38,636 nt of DNA, taken from positions 1-38,636 of the forward strand of contig NZ_BDBU01000069.1 in NCBI RefSeq assembly GCF_001613145.1, written 5' to 3'. Positions 13,111 to 21,311 of this stretch are shown here, in pieces. The notes beneath the pieces were generated by a model. The model saw only the letters and a program-made list of their open reading frames with translations, searched no databases and was not told the origin of the DNA. The stretch comes from Nocardia jejuensis NBRC 103114. Lineage in GTDB: Bacteria; Actinomycetota; Actinomycetes; Mycobacteriales; Mycobacteriaceae. Position numbers and translations under genes: made by a program. Positions within the stretch are counted from its first letter, which is position 1. Each line of letters starts with the position of its first letter.

Positions 13111-14388
13111 ATGAGCTCAGCTGGACCCGAGGCCGACAGATCGCGAGTGCTGCTCACCGGGGCGGCGGGGTACATCGGATCCCATGTCCATCGGGCCTTG
13201 CGGGCCGCCGGGCACGAGGTGATCGCGGTGGACGCCATGCTGGAGTCGGTTCATGGCTCGAATGCCGCTGCGCCGCAGGATGTCTCCCGGCTCGATATTC
13301 GCGATCACGAGGCGCTGGAACCGCTGCTGGCCGGTATCGACGTGGTCTGCCATCTGGCGGCCGCGGTGCCGCCCGCCGAGATTCCGGTGCGGGTGGGCGC
13401 GGTCGGGGAGAGCTCGCGGGAGCGCCCGGCCGGTGGTGACGGGCAGCGTGGCACCGACCGGCCGGACGGGGCCGCGGCCGGTCGGCGCGAGGATATCGGT
13501 CACGGCGTTGGGCCGTGCGTGCGTGGGCCGTCGGGGGATTCGGGGTCCGACGCGCAGAAAACCGGAGCCCTCGGGATGGCGCGGGCGGCCGAGTACGCCA
13601 CGCACAACGATGCCGGGACGGCGGTGCTGCTGGCCGCGATGGAGCGGGCCGGGGTGCGGCGACTGGTTCTGGGATCATCGGTGGCCGTCTACGGCGAGGG
13701 CCGGTATCGCGGAGTGCGCAGCGGGCCCTTCTTTCCGGGACTGCGACGGCGCGGGGACCTGGATCGCGGACTCTTCGATCATCGCGCGCCCCGGACCGGA
13801 GAGGTGCTCACCTGGGAGCCGATCCCGGAGGATTCGCCCCTGCGTCCCCGGAGTGCCTATGCCGCAAGCAAAGTCGCGCAGGAACACTACGCGCTGGCGT
13901 GGGTCGCGAACACGGGAGCGTCAGCGACCGTGCTGCGGTACGGCCAGGTCTACGGCGCGCCGGTCGAGAGCGGCAATGGCGGGCGATCGGCGGAATCCGG
14001 TGTGGTGGCGCGGTTCCGGGCGGATCTGATCGCCGGTCGCGCGCCGCGAATCTTCGAAGACGGTGGACAGGTCCGGGATTTCGTGCAGGTCCGGGATGTC
14101 GCCGCCGCGACGCTGGCCGCCATCGACCATCAGCTGACCGGATTCGTTCCGCTCAACATCGCCTCGGGTCGGCCCCTCACGCTGTGGGAGGTCGCCTCCA
14201 CCATGTCCAAGGCGGTGGGCGGGCCCGATCCGGTCGTCACCGGACAGTATCGGCTCACCGATATTCGCCATCTGGTGGTGAATTCCGAACGGGCCAGGCA
14301 CGCACTCGATTTCACCGCGCGCATCGCTCCGGCGACCGGCCTGGTCGACTACGCGAAGTACGATTCCGGCCGCCGCGAACACCCCTGA
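13111..14388 (+). CDS. NAD-dependent epimerase/dehydratase with an unusual insertion
   Basis: This 425-residue extended short-chain dehydrogenase acts on nucleotide sugars or a similar substrate. It has the NAD-binding GAAGYIG near the start, the catalytic serine region LGSSVAVYG and the YAASK (Tyr-x-x-x-Lys) motif. The block from VAVYGEGRY to PLRPRSAYAASKVAQEHYALAW resembles mycobacterial dTDP-sugar epimerase-like proteins. Between HLAAAVPPAEI and ARAAEYATHNDAGT, adjacent in ordinary relatives, about 65 hydrophilic Gly/Arg/Asp-rich residues are inserted (about residues 94-158) without breaking the frame. I chose ATG 13111 because a TAGGCT -10 box lies 6 nt upstream; GTG 13108 adds one residue. 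The substrate is not evident from its neighbours. Confidence 0.82.
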   Translation: MSSAGPEADRSRVLLTGAAGYIGSHVHRALRAAGHEVIAVDAMLESVHGSNAAAPQDVSRLDIRDHEALEPLLAGIDVVCHLAAAVPPAEIPVRVGAVGESSRERPAGGDGQRGTDRPDGAAAGRREDIGHGVGPCVRGPSGDSGSDAQKTGALGMARAAEYATHNDAGTAVLLAAMERAGVRRLVLGSSVAVYGEGRYRGVRSGPFFPGLRRRGDLDRGLFDHRAPRTGEVLTWEPIPEDSPLRPRSAYAASKVAQEHYALAWVANTGASATVLRYGQVYGAPVESGNGGRSAESGVVARFRADLIAGRAPRIFEDGGQVRDFVQVRDVAAATLAAIDHQLTGFVPLNIASGRPLTLWEVASTMSKAVGGPDPVVTGQYRLTDIRHLVVNSERARHALDFTARIAPATGLVDYAKYDSGRREHP

Positions 14389-14444
14389 CCGGTCATCGGT
14401 CACAGGTGGTGGCCGCCCTGCGCCGATTCGGACGGCGCCGCGAT

Positions 14445-14450
14445 TAGGCT
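14445..14450 (+). promoter_or_regulatory. -10 element of a leaderless transcript (FMN reductase)
   Basis: TAGGCT is followed by six bases and then ATG 14457. No Shine-Dalgarno precedes the gene. The arrangement is identical to that at 13099-13104. Confidence 0.55.
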
Positions 14451-14456
14451 CGGGTC

Positions 14457-15017
14457 ATGGACAATCCGCTTCGGCTCGAGGTGATCGTGGCCAGCGTGCG
14501 CCCGCAGCGTTTCGCGCCGGTGGTCGCGGACTGGTTTCTGCGCGCCGCGCGGGCCGACGAGCGATTCGAGGTCGGTGTCATCGACCTGATCGATACACCT
14601 CTTCCGGTCGACCTGACCGAGACCGGCGAGGTCCGGGCCTTCCAGGAACGAATCGCCGCCGCGGACGCCTTCGTAGCGGTCACCTCCGAGTACAACCACG
14701 GTTACCCGGCGTCCCTGAAGACCGCCCTGGACAGTGCCAAACGTGAATGGCGCGCCAAGCCCATCGGATTCGTCAGCTACGGCGGGCTGTCCGGCGGCCT
14801 GCGCGCCGTCGAACAACTCCGCCAGGTGGTCGCCGAAATCCACATGGTCTCGATCCGCGAGACAGTCAGCTTCCACGAGGCCAAACGCAAGTTCGACGCC
14901 TCCGGTGACACACGGGACGGCGCGGCGATCGACGCCGCCGACCGTCTGCTGAACCAACTTCATTGGTGGGGAGGAACTTTGCGCACCGCCCGCGCCACCG
15001 ATCCCTACCCGGGGTGA
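14457..15017 (+). CDS. NADPH-dependent FMN reductase family protein
   Basis: A 186-residue flavodoxin-fold reductase. The FMN phosphate loop corresponds to VASVRPQRFAPVVADWF near the N-terminus, and the family motif TSEYNHGYPASLKTALDSAKREW spans about residues 76-98. KPIGFVSYGGLSGGLRAVEQLRQV forms the next flavin-contact loop. Such enzymes reduce FMN, quinones or azo compounds with NADPH. The length is typical and the protein is cytosolic (no signal or membrane segment). Its last 13 bp overlap the end of the convergent eccE gene. The physiological substrate cannot be read from the sequence. Confidence 0.88.
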   Translation: MDNPLRLEVIVASVRPQRFAPVVADWFLRAARADERFEVGVIDLIDTPLPVDLTETGEVRAFQERIAAADAFVAVTSEYNHGYPASLKTALDSAKREWRAKPIGFVSYGGLSGGLRAVEQLRQVVAEIHMVSIRETVSFHEAKRKFDASGDTRDGAAIDAADRLLNQLHWWGGTLRTARATDPYPG

Positions 15018-16669
15018 GTACCGCGGGGGTGGCCTATGTAGGTGGCTTCCCGGGGGATGGTGACCAGGGTGAGGGGGACCTGGGTGGCACCGGTGCGGAG
15101 GGTTATCCGGGTGCCCTGGGCTCGGGGCTGGTGGATGGAGAGGTCGGGGCGGGTGCCGGGCCAGCCGAGGGGGTCGCCGGTGAGGTAGATGGTGGTGACG
15201 CCCGCGTGGGGAGCGGGGGCCAGCACGCCGTCCACCACGGCGGCGGTGAAATCGGTGTCGGGCTGGTGGGTTTCGGCGGCGACGGTGAGGCGTTCGGGGT
15301 TGCCGATGGTGGTGACGAGGGTTTCCCAGGACTGGGGGCGGTCGGTGCGGATGAGGATGCGTTCGCCCACCGCGAGGGCGCGGAAGACCAGCTGCTGGGC
15401 GAGGTAGAGCTCACCGGCGACATAGACGCTCGAGATGCCCTGGCCGACAAGGCGGATGGCGACGCCGTTGCCGTCCTCGTCCGAGCCCAGGAGCTGTCCG
15501 CAGCCGGCCGAGGGCAGGTGCAGCGTGCCGAGGTCGGCGATGGCGCGTTCGGCGGTGGGAACGGTGTCGTCGAGTCCGGGTACGGCGAACGGGAGGTGGG
15601 CGAGCAGGCCCTCGCGATGGCGGCCGTTCATCGAGATCATGTGGTGCTGCACGACTTCTTCGGGCAGTTCACGAACGGTGAGCCGCCAGGCCGCGCCGAC
15701 GCGGACGGTGCCGGTCGAATGCCCTGGGCGCAGGCGGACCGCGACGGTGGTGCCGCGCGATGCCGGAACCCACAGGTGGGCGAGAAGTTCGGGGCCGAGC
15801 TGCCGGGGATCCACGGCCGCACCGATGTTCACGCTGTTGTTCAACTCGGTGTAGCGCCAGCGCTGGGTCAGATCGCCGGGATCCACGCCCGCGGTGACCT
15901 GCAGCGCGGCCTGCCGGATCTCCGGCGCGGTGAGAATGCGTGCGGCACAGTCGGAGTCCGCCAGCATCCGCACGATGCGCTGCGTCGCGACGGTGACCGC
16001 CCGGCAGGATCCGTCGATGCCGCCGCCGCGCCGGGCGGCCGCATCGGGGTACCGCAGCGGGTCGAAGGCGATTGCCAGCCATACCGTGCGATGCGCGGTC
16101 GCGGGCAGCGGCCCCAGGAGCGAGTCGTAGATGGCCCCGGCCGGGGTGCCCGATCGGCTGCGGAAACCGTGCGACACGATGTCGATGCCCGCGAGCCGAA
16201 TATCGTGCCGGCTCAGGGCTTTTGCGAGTTCCGGCAGCGGCAGCAGATGCGAGGACCGCACCCGCGTGCGGCGAGCGCCGTCCGCCGCGGCCCCCAGCCG
16301 GGTGAGACCGCCCCGGGGCGGCAGCATCTCCACCACGGCCACCACCCGGGAGCCGTCCCGGTACAGTCCGAGCGAACGGCCGTCCCCGGCCCGGAAGTCG
16401 ATGATGTCGGCCGCGTGATCGTGCTCGCGCCGGGAGCGGAAGCGCCGCGCGGTGCCGATCCAGGCGGCAACTGTACGTTTGCCCATTTTCGTCAGGAGCA
16501 GTAGTCCGGCCGCCGCGCCCACCCCGAGCGCCCACCGGAACGGCATCCCGCACAGCCGCAGCAGCGTCAGCATCACGATCGCGGTGACCTGCGCGACCAG
16601 CAGGTTCGTCAGCGACATGCGACCGAGGATCGGTTCGGAATCCACTGTTCCCGGAGCGGCCACTGACAT
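15005..16669 (-). CDS. eccE: Type VII secretion protein EccE
   Basis: A 554-residue EccE, the peripheral membrane component of the ESX complex. Two N-terminal membrane helices are seen at about residues 20-40 (SLTNLLVAQVTAIVMLTLLRL) and 43-61 (PFRWALGVGAAAGLLLLTK), followed by a large cytosolic domain containing HDHAADIIDFRAGDGRSLGLYRD and LPPRGGLTRLG. I chose ATG 16669, preceded by TGGGGG; the open frame continues upstream to 17353, but that part is antisense to eccB. It is divergent from eccB (108 bp apart). Mycobacterium tuberculosis ESX-4 lacks EccE, whereas this ESX-4-placed locus has it, as reported for M. abscessus. Confidence 0.82.
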   Translation of the reverse strand: MSVAAPGTVDSEPILGRMSLTNLLVAQVTAIVMLTLLRLCGMPFRWALGVGAAAGLLLLTKMGKRTVAAWIGTARRFRSRREHDHAADIIDFRAGDGRSLGLYRDGSRVVAVVEMLPPRGGLTRLGAAADGARRTRVRSSHLLPLPELAKALSRHDIRLAGIDIVSHGFRSRSGTPAGAIYDSLLGPLPATAHRTVWLAIAFDPLRYPDAAARRGGGIDGSCRAVTVATQRIVRMLADSDCAARILTAPEIRQAALQVTAGVDPGDLTQRWRYTELNNSVNIGAAVDPRQLGPELLAHLWVPASRGTTVAVRLRPGHSTGTVRVGAAWRLTVRELPEEVVQHHMISMNGRHREGLLAHLPFAVPGLDDTVPTAERAIADLGTLHLPSAGCGQLLGSDEDGNGVAIRLVGQGISSVYVAGELYLAQQLVFRALAVGERILIRTDRPQSWETLVTTIGNPERLTVAAETHQPDTDFTAAVVDGVLAPAPHAGVTTIYLTGDPLGWPGTRPDLSIHQPRAQGTRITLRTGATQVPLTLVTIPREATYIGHPRGTHPG

Positions 16670-16777
16670 CCCCCAACTGCTCGTGCCGACCCGTGCGAAG
16701 CAGCCGAATGCGAATGAAGGTCGTGCGGAACTGTACTGTGTTCGACAGCCATGATCCCTGGTCGGGGGGAGTTTTCG
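16670..16777. promoter_or_regulatory. Divergent promoter region eccE/eccB
   Basis: This 108-bp gap holds a GAACTGTAC at 16728-16736 that recurs ahead of eccC (21234-21242). TACTGT at 16734-16739 could be a -10 element for eccB, about 40 nt ahead of its start. A -35 is not clear in either direction. Confidence 0.35.
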
Positions 16778-18253
16778 ATGCCTTCTAAACCCACAACGCG
16801 ATGGCAGGTCAGCGGCTATCGTTTTCTGGTCCGCCGCATGGAGCACGCCCTGGTCCGCCGGGACGTGCGAATGCTGCACGACCCGATGCGCTCGCAATCG
16901 CGGGCCTTCTGGGCCGGGCTGATCCTCGCGTGCGTCGCGCTCGCGGGTTGCGGAGTGCTTGCTCTGCTGCGGCCGCAGGGCTCGATCGGCAGTAACAAGA
17001 TCCTGCTCGGCAAGGACACCGGGGCGGTGTACGTCGTCATCGACGATGTCGTGCATCCGGCGCTGAATCTGGCTTCGGCCCGGCTGGCGGCGGGGGAGGC
17101 GGCCGAACCGGCGACGGTCGAGGAGAGCGAACTCGCGAAGAAGCCGCGCGGGCAGCTTCTCGGGATTCCGGGCGCGCCCGCCTCGCTGAACGTCGACGCC
17201 TCGGGGCGGGGCCGCACCTGGACCATCTGCGACGTCATGTCCAACGACGGGTCGCGGGCCGTCACGACCTCGGTGCTGGCGGGTGATCCGCTGCCGGACA
17301 AGGCTTCCGCGCTGGGATCGGGCCGGGCGCTGCTGGTGCAGGGCCGGGACCACGCGTATCTGATCTATGACGATCAGCGCGCCGAGATCGATATGAACGA
17401 TCGTGCCGTGGTGGACGCCCTCGATATTCGCGGGCGCACCCCGCGTCCGATCAGCGAGGGATTGCTCGACGCCATTCCCGAGGTACCGCCGATCGTCGCG
17501 CCGCTGATCATCGATGCCGGTGTGCCGCCGAGCTATTCACTCGGGGACCATCTCGTCGGCGACGTCGTGCAGGTGCGCACGGACAGCAGGTACTACGTGG
17601 TCCTGGCCGACGGCCTGCAGCCGGTGTCGCCGGTGACCGCCGACATCATTCGCAATGCCTACCGGTCGCCGTCCGCCGAGAACTACATCGCGCAGGCGGA
17701 TCGCACCGGCGCACCGGTGTCCGAGGCGCTTGCGGTCTCCGAATATCCCTCCGCCGCGCCCGCTCTCGTGGAGGGCAAGGACGAGCCGGTGGGCTGCATG
17801 TCCTGGAATCCACTCGAGAGCGCCGACGGAGCCGACGGCAGCAAGCACGCCGAGTTGACCGTTCTGACCGGTCACGCCGTGCCGATTCCCGATCGCGCCC
17901 AGCTGGTTCCGCTCGCTCGGTCCGACGGCAGCGGGCCGAATGTGGACGCGTTCTACTCGAGGCCGGGTGCGGGCGCGTACGTGCAGGTCACCGGAATCGA
18001 GCCCGACAGCCAGCGTCGCGACAGCCTGTTCTTCGTCTCGGACTACGGAGTCCGCTACGGCATCAAGGATCTGGACGCGGCCGGGGCGCTGGGCATGGAC
18101 CCCGGGAGCGTGCGGCCCGAACCGGCGCCCTGGCCGGTCGTCGGCCTGCTCGCGCCCGGTCCGACACTGAGCCGGCCGGCGGCCATGGTCGCCCACGACG
18201 GCGTCGCCCCGGATCCGGATCCGGCGAAACAGCTTGTACAGGGCCAGAACTGA
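16778..18253 (+). CDS. eccB: Type VII secretion protein EccB
   Basis: A 491-residue EccB, the single-pass ESX component whose periplasmic domain forms the trimeric/hexameric core with EccC and EccD. The N-terminal cytosolic segment PSKPTTRWQVSGYRFLVRRMEHALVRRDVRM is diagnostic; the membrane helix is at about 44-64 (FWAGLILACVALAGCGVLALL). The repeat-rich periplasmic part follows with YVVLADGLQPVSPVTADIIR. I chose ATG 16778, which has GGGGGGAG upstream. The earlier ATG at 16751 adds nine atypical residues. Its stop codon abuts that of the convergent mycP (18253/18254). Confidence 0.93.
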   Translation: MPSKPTTRWQVSGYRFLVRRMEHALVRRDVRMLHDPMRSQSRAFWAGLILACVALAGCGVLALLRPQGSIGSNKILLGKDTGAVYVVIDDVVHPALNLASARLAAGEAAEPATVEESELAKKPRGQLLGIPGAPASLNVDASGRGRTWTICDVMSNDGSRAVTTSVLAGDPLPDKASALGSGRALLVQGRDHAYLIYDDQRAEIDMNDRAVVDALDIRGRTPRPISEGLLDAIPEVPPIVAPLIIDAGVPPSYSLGDHLVGDVVQVRTDSRYYVVLADGLQPVSPVTADIIRNAYRSPSAENYIAQADRTGAPVSEALAVSEYPSAAPALVEGKDEPVGCMSWNPLESADGADGSKHAELTVLTGHAVPIPDRAQLVPLARSDGSGPNVDAFYSRPGAGAYVQVTGIEPDSQRRDSLFFVSDYGVRYGIKDLDAAGALGMDPGSVRPEPAPWPVVGLLAPGPTLSRPAAMVAHDGVAPDPDPAKQLVQGQN

Positions 18254-19672
18254 TCAGAGATCGTCCTCGCGCAGGCCGAACCGGCGACGCAGCGGGAACG
18301 AGGCGACAAAGCCCAGAACCAGCAGCAGCGCGATGATGCCGGTGCCGATCAGCGCCACAGTGCGGGCGGTGTGGTCCGGGGCGGGCGTGGGTGCGGGGAC
18401 GGGCAGGGCCCGATCGGTCGCGCCGGCGGGTCGCTTGGGCGGCAGCTCCATCGGGATCTGAGCCGTCAGCGCCGCGACGGGATCGACAGCGCCGTAACCG
18501 ATATAGGGATTCCAACCCTCGCCGGGCGCGTGCGCGGTGGCCTGGATGCGCTTGATCACTTGCGCGGCAGGCATATTCGGGTATCGGGAGCGAATCAGCG
18601 CCGCGACTCCGGAGACGTACGGCGCGGCGAAGCTGGTGCCGCTGTAGGCCACCACCTGGCCCTGAGCGGTGACTTTGGCGGTGGTCAGGCCGGTACTGCG
18701 CGGATCCAGCGATACGATGTTCTCCCCGGGGGCGGCCACTCCCACCCACGGGCCCGGCACCGTGAACTTCGAGGGTTGGCCGTACGCGTCCACCGACCCG
18801 ACCGACAGCACATAGTCGTCCCACCACGCCGGAGTCACGTACGACACCACGCGATCCCACAGATCCGCGTCTGGATGCAGCGGGTCGATTCCGGGATTGC
18901 TCGCCTTGCAGGTGTCGGTATTGCCGGCCGAGGTGACGATGACGGCGTCCTTCTCGACCGCCGCGTATCGCACCGCCGCACCGAGCGCGCCCATCTCGCG
19001 TGACTCGGGTTCGCTTGTGGGACAGGCGACCAGCGAGATGTTGATGACGCGCGCCCCGGCATCGGCCGCCCGGCGTACGGCCGAACCCAGTGCGGAGATC
19101 TTCCCGTAGCCGTCCGGCATGTCGTCCGGGCCCTTGTCCCGGCCCGCGCCCTCGGCCTGGTACAGCGCGCTGGTCTGCCGGATCGTCATGATCCGGGCCT
19201 CGGGCGCGACTCCGGCGAACCCCTGCCCCCGCACCTGCGTACCCGCGATGAGCCCGGCCACCAGGGTGCCGTGCGCATCGCAATCCTCGGTGCCGTCACC
19301 GGAATTCGCGACGTAGTCGCCACCGGGAAGCAACCCGGGCAGCCGGGGATGCGCGACCACGCCGGTATCGATCACGGCCACCAATTGTCCCGCGCCCTTG
19401 GAGAACTGCCACGCGCGCTCCAGATCGAGCGTGCGCTGCGTCGGCGGAATCGTCGGCCCGTCGCCGCCGGATTGCGTGCTGACACAGGGCGAATTCGCGG
19501 GATGCTCGGTCTTGCCGGGCGGTGCGGCCGGACCACCGGCGGGCAGCAGCCCGGGATCGATCGCGGGCGGCCGATCGGCGTGAGCGCTGCCCATCTGCGC
19601 CCCCGGGCCGAGCGACACCCAGAGTGCGAGAACGGAAACCGCCGCCCATGCGCGAATGCCTCTCGCGCTCAC
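18254..19672 (-). CDS. mycP: Mycosin, type VII secretion-associated subtilisin-like protease
   Basis: A 472-residue mycosin. The signal peptide spans about residues 1-32 (AWAAVSVLALWVSLGPGAQMGSAHA). The subtilisin triad is complete: Asp102 (AVIDTGV), His134 (DAHGTLVAG) and Ser347 (YSGTSFAAPYVSG), with oxyanion Asn251 (TSAGNTD). A Pro-rich linker and a C-terminal membrane anchor (about 436-460, ALIGTGIIALLLVLGFVASF) end the protein. Mycosins stabilise the ESX membrane complex and cleave selected substrates outside the membrane. The start is GTG 19672, 16 nt after the eccD stop, so the two genes form one operon transcribed away from eccC. Confidence 0.94.
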   Translation of the reverse strand: MSARGIRAWAAVSVLALWVSLGPGAQMGSAHADRPPAIDPGLLPAGGPAAPPGKTEHPANSPCVSTQSGGDGPTIPPTQRTLDLERAWQFSKGAGQLVAVIDTGVVAHPRLPGLLPGGDYVANSGDGTEDCDAHGTLVAGLIAGTQVRGQGFAGVAPEARIMTIRQTSALYQAEGAGRDKGPDDMPDGYGKISALGSAVRRAADAGARVINISLVACPTSEPESREMGALGAAVRYAAVEKDAVIVTSAGNTDTCKASNPGIDPLHPDADLWDRVVSYVTPAWWDDYVLSVGSVDAYGQPSKFTVPGPWVGVAAPGENIVSLDPRSTGLTTAKVTAQGQVVAYSGTSFAAPYVSGVAALIRSRYPNMPAAQVIKRIQATAHAPGEGWNPYIGYGAVDPVAALTAQIPMELPPKRPAGATDRALPVPAPTPAPDHTARTVALIGTGIIALLLVLGFVASFPLRRRFGLREDDL

Positions 19673-19688
19673 CGCGGCACCGGGCGCA

Positions 19689-21164
19689 TCACAGGCCGCG
19701 CACGAGAGAGTAGAGCCCGGTCACCCAGAAAACCAGGGGCACAACGGCTGCCACGCAGGTGTACTCCACCAGTTCGACAGTGCGACGCATGGGCGGGGTC
19801 GCCTGGCGGCCGGGGATGATGATGCCCAGGACCAGGGCGGTGATCAGAAGTATCAGGGCGGCTCCGAAGACGGCCAGGGGCTGCTCCATGAGCAGTGACA
19901 CGCCGCCGAGCAGGATCAGCGGGATTCCCGCGCCGCCCGCGATCAGCACCATGGCTTGTTCGGCGCCGGCGTAGGTGCGGCTGCGGAACATGAGCACGGC
20001 CGCGCAGACCAGTGCCAGCGCCAGGCCCGGCCAGTAGCGAGTGCCGGAGCCGGGATCGACGGCCGCGACGGCCCCCGCCGCGGTGACCAGCGTGGTGGCG
20101 GCGATCAGACCGGCCAGGTACGTGCGGGCGTGCTCGGATCTGGCGCGCAGAGCCGCGAGGGAGGGCAGGGCGCGGTGGTCGTCCGGGTCGTCCTCGGTCG
20201 GGTCGATGGGTGTGCCGGGCGCCGGTACCGGGGGGAGCGGGAGTTTGGCCAGGACCATGGAAAGTCGTGGCGCGAAGGACAATCCGGCCAATCCGAGGGC
20301 GACCGCACCCGCGCCGACGGCCTTGTCCGGGACATCGGCGAGGAGACCGACCAAGGCTGCGGGCACGGCATACACCGCGAGCGTGGTGACGCCGATGAAC
20401 ACTCCGAGACCGACGCCGCTGACCCGCCACGCCAGGACGGCGGTCGCGCCGGTGAGTGCCGAGCCCAGCAGTACGTTCGCCCAGCCGTAGTGATCGGGGA
20501 CGAACAGCATGCCCGCGGTGAAGGCGGCGGGCAGGGCGCATCCACCCAGCACCAGCGCGGTGCCGCAATCGGCGTACACCCGACTCAGCACCGTGCCCGC
20601 GACGACCAGCAGCACGGCGACCAACAGGGCGAGGCCGCCGCTCATCCAGTCGGGCACCGCATTCGGCGAGGTGAGCAGTCCGAGGCAGCCGACCAGCATG
20701 GTCGATACCGCCAGGATCGACGCGGTCAGCCGTGCGGCCCGAGGGGTCCAGCCGCGGAAGCGGTCCGCGTCGGCGATGGCGACGTTGTACATGATGTCGT
20801 CGAAAAGCGGTGTGGGAGCAGCCTGTTCGGCGCTTTCGAGCATGAGCAACTCGCCGTCGCGGACATCCTGTTCGGCGAGGCTGAGCGAGTTGGAGAACGG
20901 TGGCCGGCCGATGCGGGCCAGCACCCACTCGTGGGGTTCGAACACTTCGCCGTCGTGGTCGAATTCGTTGGCGAGGCTGTGCTGAGCGACCATGTCCACG
21001 ACGCTCGGGATCACCAGGGCGACCGGTACGTCGACCGGGATGGCCATGTCGATCTGAGTGTGTTTGGCCAGAACGGTGATTCGGGCGAGATCGGGAGCGC
21101 GGACCCGGCCGCGCGCCTCGTCGAACGTCACGGGGTCGATCCGGTCCGATCGCGTCTGTGCCAC
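19689..21164 (-). CDS. eccD: Type VII secretion protein EccD
   Basis: A 491-residue EccD, the integral membrane vestibule subunit of the ESX complex. Residues about 20-110 form the ubiquitin-like (YukD-type) domain, with ARITVLAKHTQIDMAIPVDVPVALVIPSVVDM. From about residue 145 to the end there are around eleven hydrophobic helices, interrupted by a charged Pro/Asp loop (PPVPAPGTPIDPTEDDPDDHRALPS). The GTG start at 21164 follows GGGAGA with a short spacer. It is divergent from eccC and followed at 16 nt by mycP. Confidence 0.93.
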   Translation of the reverse strand: MAQTRSDRIDPVTFDEARGRVRAPDLARITVLAKHTQIDMAIPVDVPVALVIPSVVDMVAQHSLANEFDHDGEVFEPHEWVLARIGRPPFSNSLSLAEQDVRDGELLMLESAEQAAPTPLFDDIMYNVAIADADRFRGWTPRAARLTASILAVSTMLVGCLGLLTSPNAVPDWMSGGLALLVAVLLVVAGTVLSRVYADCGTALVLGGCALPAAFTAGMLFVPDHYGWANVLLGSALTGATAVLAWRVSGVGLGVFIGVTTLAVYAVPAALVGLLADVPDKAVGAGAVALGLAGLSFAPRLSMVLAKLPLPPVPAPGTPIDPTEDDPDDHRALPSLAALRARSEHARTYLAGLIAATTLVTAAGAVAAVDPGSGTRYWPGLALALVCAAVLMFRSRTYAGAEQAMVLIAGGAGIPLILLGGVSLLMEQPLAVFGAALILLITALVLGIIIPGRQATPPMRRTVELVEYTCVAAVVPLVFWVTGLYSLVRGL

Positions 21165-21311
21165 TCATCTCCCAAAGTCGACGCGGCGGACCCACCGCCG
21201 GGCACGCTGCTGTGATGTGTGGAAATGCTGCTCGAACTGTACGACACCGGGGATGCTGTTCGTACACTGATGCGGCAGTCAAGGCATCCGATGGGGGGAT
21301 TCGCCCGATCC
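21165..21311. promoter_or_regulatory. Divergent promoter region eccD/eccC
   Basis: These 147 bp contain GAACTGTAC at 21234-21242, the same nonamer as ahead of eccB, and TACACT at 21263-21268 as a possible -10 element for eccC. A GGGGGG run at 21293-21298 may serve as its ribosome site. Confidence 0.35.

Noticed and set aside
13375..13590. Frameshift or pseudogene in the epimerase
   Set aside because: The catalytic motifs before and after the insertion are in one continuous frame, so the gene is intact as read.
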